Notes: generated by a model not told the origin, from the letters alone. DNA of 64,000 bases from Harenicola maris (GCA_018524345.1 JADQAZ010000001.1:1426001-1490000); one strand, 5' to 3'. Positions 1-8,489 are shown, counted from the first letter of the stretch. Program-made: numbers and translations.

Positions 1-303
1 GAAACGGTCGTTGACGTAGGTCAGGTTGGCCTCTGCGTCGGTCATGGTGACCATTGCGTGGGCGTTCAGCACCTGATTTTCGAGGCCCGGATCAATCGGC
101 GCCGCGCCCCTTGGACCGCGCATCCGCCGCAGTTGATAGGCAGAGGCAAAGGCAAAAAAAGCCGCAGATATCGACAACATCGGCACCGCAATCGAGGACG
201 GCGCAAGACCCAAGGCAGGGAAGCCTGCGGTCAGGGCAACGGCTGGAACAAGGGAAGTGACCCCTGCAAGAAGTGCGGATTTTTGTGCAATATCAAGGCT
301 CAT
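1..303 (-). CDS. PAS-domain sensor protein, N-terminal part (truncated by window edge)
   Basis: The reading frame starts with ATG at 303 and runs off the left edge, giving 101 residues. AAGGAAAG lies about 8 bases before the start. Residues 10-50 form two hydrophobic segments, so the protein is membrane-anchored. From about residue 75 the sequence (ENQVLNAHAMVTMTDAEANLTYVNDRF, given here only as position and style) has the canonical beginning of a PAS domain, with the TDAEANLTYVNDRF pattern. The output domain lies outside the window; a histidine kinase or diguanylate cyclase are both possible. It lies downstream of the TRAP binding protein on the same strand, where transporter membrane subunits would be expected. 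Confidence 0.75.
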   Translation of the reverse strand, partial: MSLDIAQKSALLAGVTSLVPAVALTAGFPALGLAPSSIAVPMLSISAAFFAFASAYQLRRMRGPRGAAPIDPGLENQVLNAHAMVTMTDAEANLTYVNDRF

Positions 304-465
304 GCCAATGATCTTTCCTTTTCCGCCCCTTGAGGGTCGCCTCCTACAGTGGATGGCATTCTTAGGGCTTTCAAGATGTATACCGGTGAACTATGGCAGG
401 AATTGGCACAAAGTAGGATTTTAGTTACCCCGCGTCAATTAATTCGCCAAGCCTCGGAAAAACAC

Positions 466-1545
466 TTAGCCAAAGAACCGATCCCGCTGCAAACGATAGG
501 CCCCTTCGGAGCGTCCCATCCACCCTGCGGAGGATTGCATCGACGCCGTGTAACTGGCCAGAACCTTGTCGAACAGGTCCCCATCGCTGCGCTCTTCCAG
601 AACCTCGCGGCTGGCTATTGCCATGGCATCCCAGACCGGCTGCGGGAACTCCGACACCTGAATGCCCGAGGATTGCAACCGCGAGAGCGCCTCGCCGTGT
701 TTTGCTTGGAACAAGGAGAGCGTCCATTGATGCGCCTCGTTCGAGACCAGTTCCACCGTCACCTGCTGTTGCGGGGTCAAGCTGTCGTAGAGATCGCGGT
801 TCAGGGCCAGCGTCAGCGCCGCTCCGGGTTCGTGAAAGCCCGCGGGGTAGTAGTATTTCGCGATTTCCTGAAAACCCGCCTTCTCGTCCGCCCATGGGCC
901 GATCCATTCGGTGCCCTCAAGCGCGCCGGTGGCAAGCGCCTGATAGACCTCGGAGCCGGGGATGTTCTGGATGCTCGCCCCCAGTTTGCCCATGACCTCC
1001 CCGCCGAGGCCCGGCATGCGGAAGCGCAGGCCCTGCAGGTCGTCCACGGAATTGATCGGGCGGCGGAACCAGCCACCGGCCTGCGCACCCGTGCTGCCGG
1101 AGAGGAAGCTTTTCAACCCGAAGATCGCGCCCAATTCGTCATGCAACTGCTGGCCGCCATCGTGGTAATACCAGTTCATCATCTCTGGTGAGGTCATGCC
1201 AAAGGGCACGGTGCTAAAGAAGGCATAGGCCGGATGCTGGTTCAGGAAGTAATAATCGGCGGCGTGATACATATCCGCCTGCCCTGCGGAAACGGCATCA
1301 AACACCTCGAAGGCGCCGACGAGTTCACCCGCCGCCTTGATGTCGATGGTCAGCTGCCCGTCGGTCAGGGCCTCGATCACGCGGGCGGTGCGCGCGGCGC
1401 TGTCAAAGACGCCAGCACTGCCCCGGCCCCATGCGGTCACCATCGTCAGGGTGCGTTTGCCCTGTGCATAAGCCGGTGCGGCAAGTGCGGCGGCGCCGCC
1501 CCCTGCCGTCAATGCTGTGGTTTTCAAAAAGGCTCTACGGTTCAT
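466..1545 (-). CDS. TRAP transporter solute-binding protein, DctP/TakP type
   Basis: This is a 359-residue periplasmic binding protein of the TRAP family (DctP), which captures organic acids, often alpha-keto acids or related carboxylates. The start at 1545 is chosen because it gives a twin-arginine signal (NRRAFLK) followed by a hydrophobic stretch ending in an APAYAQ cleavage site, and because GGGGGAC lies just upstream; a longer in-frame ORF to 1695 would put the signal internally. The motif RFRMPGLGGEVM near residue 165 carries the conserved ligand arginine region of the TakP branch. No DctQ or DctM membrane gene follows within the window. It is divergent from a Cache histidine kinase and regulator, which may control it. 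Confidence 0.88.
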   Translation of the reverse strand: MNRRAFLKTTALTAGGGAAALAAPAYAQGKRTLTMVTAWGRGSAGVFDSAARTARVIEALTDGQLTIDIKAAGELVGAFEVFDAVSAGQADMYHAADYYFLNQHPAYAFFSTVPFGMTSPEMMNWYYHDGGQQLHDELGAIFGLKSFLSGSTGAQAGGWFRRPINSVDDLQGLRFRMPGLGGEVMGKLGASIQNIPGSEVYQALATGALEGTEWIGPWADEKAGFQEIAKYYYPAGFHEPGAALTLALNRDLYDSLTPQQQVTVELVSNEAHQWTLSLFQAKHGEALSRLQSSGIQVSEFPQPVWDAMAIASREVLEERSDGDLFDKVLASYTASMQSSAGWMGRSEGAYRLQRDRFFG

Positions 1546-1793
1546 AAGTCCCCCCGAACAATCACCATGTATAGCGGCATCCCTATGCGGCACTACTACA
1601 ATTAGCGTAGCGTGACTTAGCGGCACTGTGAACCGCCCTGTCTGAAATCGGGCAACATTTGTTGTGGATAACTTTGCAATCCATGGCGGCGTCACAGTTT
1701 TTTATCCCCCGCGGCGCGGCGCAAAGGGGTTATCAGTTGTGAAAACCGGCCACAGCAGGCCATAAAGCCGCCCATGACACGGACCCAATCCTC
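1546..1793. promoter_or_regulatory. Divergent intergenic region between TRAP binding protein and sensor kinase
   Basis: These 248 bases separate two divergent genes and must hold both promoters. The right half is A+T richer, with TTGTGGATAAC at 1662-1672 and a GTTATCAGTTGTGAAAAC stretch near 1729-1746. No operator could be assigned with confidence. A linked two-component system suggests a response-regulator site here. Confidence 0.4.
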
Positions 1794-3224
1794 TTGCGGC
1801 TGACCACGCTCAGCTACGCGCAGAAGCTGTTTCTGCTCGCCACTGTGCCCCTGATCCTTGCGGTTGGCGCGATCACGGGCGTTGTGGCGCATCAATCGCG
1901 TGTCCTTGCGCAAAGCGAGATCGAGGAGCTGGAGCACCAGCTGCTGGAGGCCAAGAAGCGGGAGCTGCGCAACTATATGGCCATTGCGCGGGCGGCGATC
2001 CAGAAGGACTACGGCTCTGCCCTGCCGGATGACGAGCAGGCGAAGGTGCAGGTGATCCAGACCCTTGCCGCGCTGCTTTATGGTCAGGACGGGTTCTTTT
2101 TCGTCTATGACTACGAGGGCACGAACCTTGTCAGCCCGCGCCAGACCTATCTGATCAACAAGAACTGGCTGGACCTGACGGACGAGGACGGTGCGCCGAT
2201 TGTGGAGGAGTTGTTGGACCGCGCGCGTTCCGGCGGCGGGTTCCACAGCTATCTGTGGGAGAAACCCTCAACAGGGGAAAAGGCGCAGATGATTTCCTAT
2301 GTCATCGGCCTGCAGGATTGGAGATGGGCGATCGGCACCGGCATCTTTGTGGATGACGTGCGCGCCGTGGTTCTGGCCGCGCGGGCAGAGACAGAAAGCC
2401 GCGTGCGCGCGACCTTCTTTGGCATCGCGGCGATCACCCTCGGGGCGCTGATGATCGTGTTTCTGAGCGGCCAGATTTTGAACATCCGCGAAAGGCGTCT
2501 GGCCGATACCAAGCTCAAGGCCCTGACCCAGAGGATCCTTGACACCCAAGAGGAGGAACGCGGCCGCGTGGCCCGCGAACTGCACGACGGGATCAGCCAG
2601 ACCCTTGTCGGTGTGCGCTATGTCTTTGACCTTGCGCGGCGGCAGATCGCCAAGGGCAACCCGAAGGGCGAAGAGGCCCTTGATAGCGGGATTGAGGCCC
2701 TGTCCGGCGCCATTGGCGAGGTCCGCCGGATCAGCCGCGATCTGCGCCCCGGGGTTCTGGATGATCTGGGCCTCGGCCCTGCCCTCAAGGCTCTGGTCGA
2801 GGATTTTGCCACCCGCACCGGCATCACGACAGAATTCGAAACCGCCGTCTTTCGCAACCGTCTGGATCAGGACGGCAAGATCACCCTCTACCGGATCGCG
2901 CAGGAGGCCCTGACCAATATCGAGCGCCACGCGGAGGCCAGCCATGTGACCCTCAAGGTCTTTGGCCACAAACACGGCGCAACCCTGCGGATCACCGATG
3001 ATGGTCGCGGCCTCGGGGCCGATGCACGGCGCACCCCCGGCCTTGGCCTGCGCAATATGGCCGAACGGATCGAGCAGATTGGCGGCACCTTGGACATTTC
3101 CTCGTCAAAATCGGGAACATCCATTGATGCCGTGGTCCCCTTGTCACATATTCTGTCCCCATCCGAAGAGGGCCCGCGGCGCAGCACGCCGGAGCCGCAA
3201 ACGCCAGACAAAAGGTCCGCTTGA
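1794..3224 (+). CDS. Sensor histidine kinase, single Cache domain, NarL-type (HisKA_3)
   Basis: The 476-residue protein has a transmembrane helix at about 11-32, a periplasmic Cache_2 domain at about 60-190 (with DGFFFVYDYEGTNLVSP), a second helix at about 208-230, then a HisKA_3 dimerisation domain with the phosphoacceptor H264 in RELHDGISQ, and an HATPase_c domain ending near 450 (DDGRGLG, GLGLRNMAERI). Kinases of this layout sense small carboxylates directly or through a binding protein. The start is a TTG because no ATG or GTG occurs in frame between the preceding stop at 1740 and this codon; the ribosome site is weak. The stop codon abuts the ATG of the response regulator, so the two are co-translated. 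Confidence 0.88.
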   Translation: MRLTTLSYAQKLFLLATVPLILAVGAITGVVAHQSRVLAQSEIEELEHQLLEAKKRELRNYMAIARAAIQKDYGSALPDDEQAKVQVIQTLAALLYGQDGFFFVYDYEGTNLVSPRQTYLINKNWLDLTDEDGAPIVEELLDRARSGGGFHSYLWEKPSTGEKAQMISYVIGLQDWRWAIGTGIFVDDVRAVVLAARAETESRVRATFFGIAAITLGALMIVFLSGQILNIRERRLADTKLKALTQRILDTQEEERGRVARELHDGISQTLVGVRYVFDLARRQIAKGNPKGEEALDSGIEALSGAIGEVRRISRDLRPGVLDDLGLGPALKALVEDFATRTGITTEFETAVFRNRLDQDGKITLYRIAQEALTNIERHAEASHVTLKVFGHKHGATLRITDDGRGLGADARRTPGLGLRNMAERIEQIGGTLDISSSKSGTSIDAVVPLSHILSPSEEGPRRSTPEPQTPDKRSA

Positions 3225-3875
3225 ATGCAAGCCAGCCCCATCCGCCTTATGGTCGTTGATGACCATCCCATGGTTGCGCAGGGGATCACCGCGATCCTTG
3301 AATGCAATGACGAGCTGACTGTTGTTGGCACCCTCGGCAGCGGGCGGGAGGCGATTGACCGCCTTGAGGAGCTCGCCCCCGATGTGGTGTTGATGGACCT
3401 CAACATGCCCGGAATGAGCGGCCTGTCCGCCACCGAGATGATCCTGGAGCGCCGCCCCGAAACCCGCGTGTTGATCCTGTCGATGCATGACAGCCCCGAG
3501 TATATCTCGACCGCCCTGCGGCACGGGGCGAGCGGCTATGTGCTAAAGGACGCCCCGACAGAGGATATCTGCGCCGCGATCAAGAAGGTGCAGGCGGGGG
3601 AGCAATATCTGTGCGAGGGGGCCAATGCCTCCCTCACGCCCGACCAGACCCGCGATGGACGCGAGCCTTTGACAGGGCGCGAGCAGACGATCCTGCTTGA
3701 GCTGGCCCAAGGCCAGACCAACAGGGATGTGGCGGAAAAGCTGGATATTTCGGTGCGCACGGTGGAAACCCACCGCAAGAACATCAAGCGCAAGCTGGGG
3801 ATCAGCTCCACCGCCGGCCTGACGCGATACGCCTTGGAGAACGGGGTCCTCCAAGGCACGGGTATCGGGCTTTAG
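3225..3875 (+). CDS. Response regulator, NarL/FixJ family
   Basis: A 216-residue partner of the upstream kinase. The receiver domain (about 6-120) has the acidic pair in VVDDHP and the phosphoacceptor D58 in VVLMDLNMPGMSG, plus the switch lysine in YVLKDAP. The C-terminal LuxR-type helix-turn-helix spans about 147-205 (LTGREQTILLELAQGQTNRDVAEKL, then VRTVETHRKNIKRKL). It begins immediately after the kinase stop. Likely targets are the divergent TRAP binding-protein gene and its own operon, by position only. Its last four bases overlap the convergent RTX gene. Confidence 0.92.
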   Translation: MQASPIRLMVVDDHPMVAQGITAILECNDELTVVGTLGSGREAIDRLEELAPDVVLMDLNMPGMSGLSATEMILERRPETRVLILSMHDSPEYISTALRHGASGYVLKDAPTEDICAAIKKVQAGEQYLCEGANASLTPDQTRDGREPLTGREQTILLELAQGQTNRDVAEKLDISVRTVETHRKNIKRKLGISSTAGLTRYALENGVLQGTGIGL

Positions 3876-5263
3876 AGCAGGAAGTCGCTTGCATCCAGAT
3901 CATCGACATTGGTGTCTTCCAGAATGATCTGGAAGTTCGCCGCCGAGATGATCACCGCGCTGTCTTCCTGAGAGAGCATCAGGTCGCTGAAATCAAGCTC
4001 CAGATCCTCTCGTTCGATCAGGATCTTGTCGTGGCCGTCCTGATAATCCGTCACGGTGTTGACGGACTCGCCAAGGCCGACACTGAAGGTGTCATCGCCA
4101 ACGCCGCCTGTCAGGGTGTTGTTGCCCTCGGCACCGGTCAGGATATCGCGCCCCTGCCCGCCGTGCAGAACATCGTCGCCATGGCCGCCATCAAGGCTGT
4201 CATTGCCGGTGTTGCCCTGCAGGAAATCATCGCCGCTGTCACCGCGCAGGGTATCATCCCCGTAGCCGCCATAGAGAGCATCCTCGCCGTCGCCGCCATA
4301 AAGACTGTCATCGCCGTTGGAGCCGTGCATGTCATCATCGCCGCGCTGACCGTAGAGGGCGTCATCGCCTTCGTTGCCATGCAGGGTGTCATTGCCGGAG
4401 CCGCCCTTGAGCGTGTCATCGCCGGTGCCGCCAGCAAGCTCGTCGGACCCGTCGCCGCCGAATAGCTCATCAGCGTCGCGGTTGCCGAACAGACGGTCAT
4501 CGCCTTGGCCGCCGACAAGAGTGTCCTCCCCGTCGCCGCCATAAAGGACATCTGCGCCGTAATCGCCAAAGAGGTTATCGTCCCCCTCTTCGCCCTTGAG
4601 GGTGTCGTTGTTGCCCTCGCCGCGGATCAGGTCATCGCCCTCGCCGCCGGACATGGTGTCATCGCCGACGCCGCCGAACATCTGGTCGTTGCCTTCGCCG
4701 CCGTCCATCACGTCGCGGCCCTGATCCCCATACATAAGGTCATCGCCGAGGCCGCCCTTGAGGATGTCATTGCCCCATTCACCATAAAGCTCGTCATCAC
4801 CGCGGCCACCCTCGATCCTGTCGTGGCCATAGCCGCCAACCAGAAGGTCGTCGTTCAGGCCGCCGTCCATATCGTCGTTGCCGTCCTCGCCGAACATCTG
4901 GTCCGCACCGGAGCCGCCGGTCATCGTATCGTCGCCGGTATAGCCGAGCATGACATCATCGCCGTTGCCGCCATGCATGCGGTCATCGCCGGACCAACCA
5001 TCAAGGTAATCCTGACCATCATCGCCGATCAGGACGTCATCCCCTTGATCGCCCTGAAGGGAATCGTCGCCGTCGCCCCCATCCAGAAGGTCATCGCCTG
5101 TGCCGCCAAAAAGGCTGTCGTGGCCCGACAGGCCGAACAACACATCACTGCCCGCAAGGCCATAAAGGGTGTCATTCCCCGGCCCGCCGCGCAGTTCGTC
5201 ATTGTTTGCACTGCCTTCAATAGTATCGTCACCCGGAGTCCCGGGATTGAAAATGCCGTCCAT
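3872..5263 (-). CDS. RTX calcium-binding repeat protein (hemolysin-type nonapeptides)
   Basis: The 463-residue protein consists almost entirely of about forty nonapeptides of the type GGxGxDxLx, which fold as a calcium-binding parallel beta roll. There is no Sec signal. A short non-repeat C-terminus (about 400-463) rich in D, L and I, ending DASDFLL, fits a type I secretion signal. No catalytic domain is visible, so it may be structural or a cell-surface/biofilm protein. No HlyB/HlyD/TolC genes lie nearby. The ATG at 5263 has GGGGGC upstream. The low-complexity composition creates long meaningless open frames on the opposite strand. Confidence 0.88.
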   Translation of the reverse strand: MDGIFNPGTPGDDTIEGSANNDELRGGPGNDTLYGLAGSDVLFGLSGHDSLFGGTGDDLLDGGDGDDSLQGDQGDDVLIGDDGQDYLDGWSGDDRMHGGNGDDVMLGYTGDDTMTGGSGADQMFGEDGNDDMDGGLNDDLLVGGYGHDRIEGGRGDDELYGEWGNDILKGGLGDDLMYGDQGRDVMDGGEGNDQMFGGVGDDTMSGGEGDDLIRGEGNNDTLKGEEGDDNLFGDYGADVLYGGDGEDTLVGGQGDDRLFGNRDADELFGGDGSDELAGGTGDDTLKGGSGNDTLHGNEGDDALYGQRGDDDMHGSNGDDSLYGGDGEDALYGGYGDDTLRGDSGDDFLQGNTGNDSLDGGHGDDVLHGGQGRDILTGAEGNNTLTGGVGDDTFSVGLGESVNTVTDYQDGHDKILIEREDLELDFSDLMLSQEDSAVIISAANFQIILEDTNVDDLDASDFLL

Positions 5264-5544
5264 TGTTTTGCCCCCGCAAAATAAATTTGTGCCGAAAAAT
5301 CATCGGCCTTTGATAAAAATACACCGTTTCCTTGTCGCGAGGGTAGCAGCCTAATTGGACAGGTCAACGGCTTCGGGAATTTAGGGCGAAACCGTGAACT
5401 CAGCGTTTCCAAAACGGAAACGATTGACAACAATCGCGCCGCCACCCCGAAAAACCGCCCCAAAAGAAATAATGTTTCAAAAATGGCGTTGACCCGGTAA
5501 CGGATGCCAAATAGTGTCCCCGGCAAGCAAAAAGGATTCCGCTC

Positions 5545-5592
5545 GTGACAAACGTCCTACTAGTCGTGGAAGAAAGGCGCATGGGCCGGTAA
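5545..5592 (+). CDS. Leader peptide of the ilvI attenuator
   Basis: A 15-codon frame starts with GTG at 5545, preceded by AAAGGA with 8 bases spacing, and ends with TAA at 5590-5592. The peptide reads MTNVLLVVEERRMGR. Five consecutive regulatory codons are Val-Leu-Leu-Val-Val (GTC CTA CTA GTC GTG); CTA is a rare leucine codon in a G+C-rich genome. It lies between a good ribosome site and a stem-loop/terminator set, about 85 bases before the acetolactate synthase gene. This is what a branched-chain amino acid leader peptide should look like. Confidence 0.82.
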   Translation: MTNVLLVVEERRMGR

Positions 5593-5617
5593 CGGCACCC
5601 AATTGGGAACCCATGCG

Positions 5618-5645
5618 CCCTCGTCATCGACGGGGGATTTTTTTT
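5618..5645 (+). terminator. Rho-independent terminator of the ilvI attenuator
   Basis: An 8-bp stem pairs 5618-5625 (CCCTCGTC) with 5629-5636 (GACGGGGG), including one G-U pair, across a 3-base loop. It is followed one base later by eight T residues (5638-5645). The position just before the ilvI ribosome site, rather than after a gene, marks it as a conditional terminator. Confidence 0.8.
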
Positions 5646-5677
5646 GCCTATATGCCAGCCAATAAACGGAGAGAGAC

Positions 5678-7435
5678 ATGGCGCAGCAAATGACCGGAGC
5701 AAAAATGGTAGTCCAGGCCCTGAAAGACCAGGGTGTGGAAGTCGTCTTTGGGTATCCCGGTGGCGCGGTCCTACCGATCTACGACGAGATTTTTCAGCAA
5801 AACGATATTCGTCACATCCTTGTGCGCCACGAACAGGGCGCGACCCACGCGGCCGAGGGTTACGCCCGCTCGACCGGGAAACCGGGCGTTGTTCTGGTAA
5901 CATCGGGTCCCGGCGCGACCAATGCGGTGACGGGCATCACCGATGCGCTGATGGATTCCATTCCGCTGGTTGTTCTGACCGGTCAGGTGCCAACCTTCAT
6001 GATCGGCTCTGACGCCTTTCAGGAGGCCGACACCGTTGGCATCACCCGCCCCTGCACCAAGCATAACTGGCTGGTGAAGGAAACGAACGAGCTGTCGAGC
6101 ACGATCCACGAGGCCTTTCACGTCGCCACCTCGGGCCGCCCCGGCCCTGTTCTGGTCGACATTCCAAAGGACGTTCAATTCGCCAATGGCACTTATATCG
6201 GCCCTGAAAAGGCCGATCTGGGCCATTACCAGCCGCGCGTCAAAGGCGACGCCGCGATCATCGAGGCTTTGGTCGAAGAGATCGAAACCGCCGCCCGCCC
6301 GATCTTTTATACCGGCGGCGGGGTGATCAACTCCGGCGACAAGGCAACGGAACTGCTGCGCGAGCTGGCCGAGGCCACGGGCTTTCCTGTTACCTCTACC
6401 CTGATGGGTCTGGGCGCCTATCCGGCAAGCGGCAAGGGCTGGCTCGGGATGCTGGGCATGCACGGGCTCTATGAGGCCAATCTGGCGATGCATGGCTGTG
6501 ACCTGATGCTGAACATTGGCGCGCGTTTTGATGACCGGATCACCGGCGACATTCCGCAATTCTCGCCAGGGTCCAAAAAGGCGCATATCGATATCGATCC
6601 TTCCTCGATCAACAAGGTAATCCATGCGGATTTCCCGATCATCGGCGATGTTGCCAATGTGCTTGAGGATGTCCTGCGCATCTGGAAGGCGCGCGGCTCC
6701 AAGACCAACAAGGCGGGCATCGAGGCCTGGTGGAAACAGATCGCCGAGTGGAAGGCCATTCGCTGCCTTGACTACAAACCCTCGGAAAAGACGATCAAGC
6801 CGCAGCACGCCCTGACCCGCCTGCAAGAGCTGACCAAGGATCATCCGAACCGCTACATCACCACCGAGGTGGGCCAGCATCAGATGTGGGCCGCACAATA
6901 CCTTGGCTTTGACGCGCCGAACCGCTGGATGACATCGGGCGGCCTTGGCACCATGGGCTATGGTTTCCCGGCCTCGATCGGTGTGCAGATTGCCCATCCC
7001 GATGCCCTTGTGATAAACGTAGCGGGCGAGGCCTCTTGGCTGATGAACATGCAGGAAATGGGCACCGCCTCGCAATACCGCCTGCCGGTGAAACAGTTTA
7101 TCATGAACAACGAACGCCTTGGCATGGTGCGGCAGTGGCAGGAATTGCTGCATGGCGAGCGTTATTCCCACTCGTGGTCCGAGTCCCTGCCCGACTTTGT
7201 AAAGCTGGCAGAAGCCTTTGGTTTCAAAGGCATTCAGGTCTCCGACCCTGCCGATCTGGACGAGGCGATCATGGAGATGATCAAGCACGACGGGCCGGTT
7301 TTGATGGATTGTCTGGTGGAAAAGCACGAGAACTGCCTGCCGATGATCCCCTCGGGCCAGCCGCACAACAAGATGCTGCTTGGCAACGAGAGCACCGCAG
7401 ATGCCATCGGCACCTCCGGCGCGGTTCTGGTGTAA
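5678..7435 (+). CDS. ilvI: Acetolactate synthase, large (catalytic) subunit
   Basis: The 585-residue enzyme condenses two pyruvates to acetolactate, or pyruvate with 2-oxobutyrate, as the first common step to valine, leucine and isoleucine, using ThDP, Mg2+ and FAD. The catalytic glutamate lies in VRHEQGATHAAEGYAR near residue 48. The FAD-binding middle domain and the C-terminal ThDP domain are complete. In the ThDP motif the usual GDG is replaced by GEA (NVAGEASWLMNMQEMG), as I recall from other Rhodobacterales. The ATG at 5678 has GGAGAG upstream. The gene is controlled by the attenuator just before it. Its regulatory partner ilvH lies about 1 kb downstream beyond an opposite-strand gene. 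Confidence 0.97.
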   Translation: MAQQMTGAKMVVQALKDQGVEVVFGYPGGAVLPIYDEIFQQNDIRHILVRHEQGATHAAEGYARSTGKPGVVLVTSGPGATNAVTGITDALMDSIPLVVLTGQVPTFMIGSDAFQEADTVGITRPCTKHNWLVKETNELSSTIHEAFHVATSGRPGPVLVDIPKDVQFANGTYIGPEKADLGHYQPRVKGDAAIIEALVEEIETAARPIFYTGGGVINSGDKATELLRELAEATGFPVTSTLMGLGAYPASGKGWLGMLGMHGLYEANLAMHGCDLMLNIGARFDDRITGDIPQFSPGSKKAHIDIDPSSINKVIHADFPIIGDVANVLEDVLRIWKARGSKTNKAGIEAWWKQIAEWKAIRCLDYKPSEKTIKPQHALTRLQELTKDHPNRYITTEVGQHQMWAAQYLGFDAPNRWMTSGGLGTMGYGFPASIGVQIAHPDALVINVAGEASWLMNMQEMGTASQYRLPVKQFIMNNERLGMVRQWQELLHGERYSHSWSESLPDFVKLAEAFGFKGIQVSDPADLDEAIMEMIKHDGPVLMDCLVEKHENCLPMIPSGQPHNKMLLGNESTADAIGTSGAVLV

Positions 7436-7441
7436 CGAGAG

Positions 7442-8320
7442 TTAGCTCTGGCCCGGCGTTCCTGCGCCGGGCCAGATCGCTTCCTCGCCCTTTGATCCAT
7501 GCAGTTTGATCGCGGCAATTCCGGCCTTGCCATAGGTGGCCACGGCGATGGGACGCCCGGGGAAATCATCCTCAAGGCTCTCCAGCGCTTTGCGCCCCGA
7601 ACAGCCGTGGGTGTTGCAGATGCGGCTGCGATCCCGGCGCGGCAGGGCGCAACCCCGCTCCCCCTGAAAGATACAGGCCCCGGCGGTGGAGACTTCGGGC
7701 ACCTGCCCCATGTAATAGGCCTTGAGCGCCTCTGGCGTCAGGCCGGGCTGCCGCAGCCTTTGGCGCTGCAAAATCTCGCCTTTGATAAAACCGTGGCTGG
7801 CCCCGAGGATACAGCATTGCCCCTGACACATGGCGCAGGCCATGTCAGAGGCGGGGAAATCGGGTTCCTCCTCCTCCAGCGGGTATTGCAGGGTGATGTC
7901 CTGCTCGGCGGTCTCGAAGGCCTCTGCGATATGGGTATCAAGGCTTTTGGCCAAAAGGGCGCGGCGCTCCTCGCTGACCGGAGAGAGCGGCGTGTTCTGA
8001 TGCGGCACGGCGACCATGGGAAGGTCGTCAATGTCGCTCTCCTCCCCCTGCATCAGGGTGGCAAGCGCCTGCCCTGCCCGTTCGGTAAGTTCGGCGCGCA
8101 GCGGCGCCCCTACGGGAAGGTCCGTGGCCGCGCGGGCCTGCGCCGCGCACATGGCCTTGGCCTGCACGCAGGCGGGCGCCTCGCAGACGCCGTGGACCTG
8201 AAACCGCACCAGCGGGATCTCGGCCGCGCATTGCGGGCATTGGCGCAGCAAGGGGTTATGGGGTTTGGGGATAAGCGGCGCAGAGCCGCCGTTAGGGAAT
8301 GGTCGTATAGGATGTGTCAT
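7442..8320 (-). CDS. Cys-rich protein with CxxCxGxCC motif (YkgJ-like metal/Fe-S cluster protein)
   Basis: A 292-residue protein lies on the opposite strand between ilvI and ilvH. The start at 8320 (MTHPIRPF) is preferred over a longer frame reaching into the ilvH leader. It carries two cysteine groups: near the N-terminus CPQC followed by VCEAPAC and MC, resembling a zinc ribbon, and in the second half CAMCQGQCC, then GACIF, GCALPRRDRSRICNTHGCSG. The CxxCxGxCC pattern with downstream cysteines is that of the YkgJ/CxxCxxCC family, which is thought to bind a metal or Fe-S cluster; function unknown. Its stop lies only 6 bases from the ilvI stop. It is not evidently involved in amino acid synthesis. 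Confidence 0.7.
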   Translation of the reverse strand: MTHPIRPFPNGGSAPLIPKPHNPLLRQCPQCAAEIPLVRFQVHGVCEAPACVQAKAMCAAQARAATDLPVGAPLRAELTERAGQALATLMQGEESDIDDLPMVAVPHQNTPLSPVSEERRALLAKSLDTHIAEAFETAEQDITLQYPLEEEEPDFPASDMACAMCQGQCCILGASHGFIKGEILQRQRLRQPGLTPEALKAYYMGQVPEVSTAGACIFQGERGCALPRRDRSRICNTHGCSGRKALESLEDDFPGRPIAVATYGKAGIAAIKLHGSKGEEAIWPGAGTPGQS

Positions 8321-8489
8321 GATCGTATCGCAAAGAAGAAAATGGTATTGGCCGTAAATATGCCAAGCATCTTGCGGGCCGGATCGGGATCGGTCAAGGC
8401 CCGAGAAATAACGGGCCGCGCCCCCCGCGCTGTTGACAAATCGGCCCCATCCGCCAAAACCAATGGAACGCAATAAGGAAACCGCGCAA

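Larger units (their letters stand above)
5545..5645 (+). promoter_or_regulatory. Branched-chain amino acid transcription attenuator upstream of ilvI
   Basis: After the Val/Leu codons a perfect 10-bp stem pairs 5576-5585 (GGCGCATGGG) with 5610-5619 (CCCATGCGCC). Its 5' arm overlaps the end of the leader peptide frame, and its 3' arm overlaps the 5' arm of the terminator by two bases (5618-5619). A ribosome stalled at the Val/Leu codons would leave the 10-bp stem free to form; a ribosome reaching the stop would cover the 5' arm and favour the terminator. The 281 bases before this (5264-5544) show no gene; they must hold the ilvI and RTX promoters. Confidence 0.72.

Noticed and set aside
1662-1672. 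Perfect DnaA-box-like TTGTGGATAAC
   Set aside because: A single box with no cluster, no AT-rich unwinding region and no replication genes nearby; likely chance or part of the divergent promoter.
4031-5284. Long open frames on the plus strand opposite the RTX gene
   Set aside because: They are complementary to the nonapeptide repeats and consist of periodic A, V, I and G residues; low-complexity shadow of the real gene.
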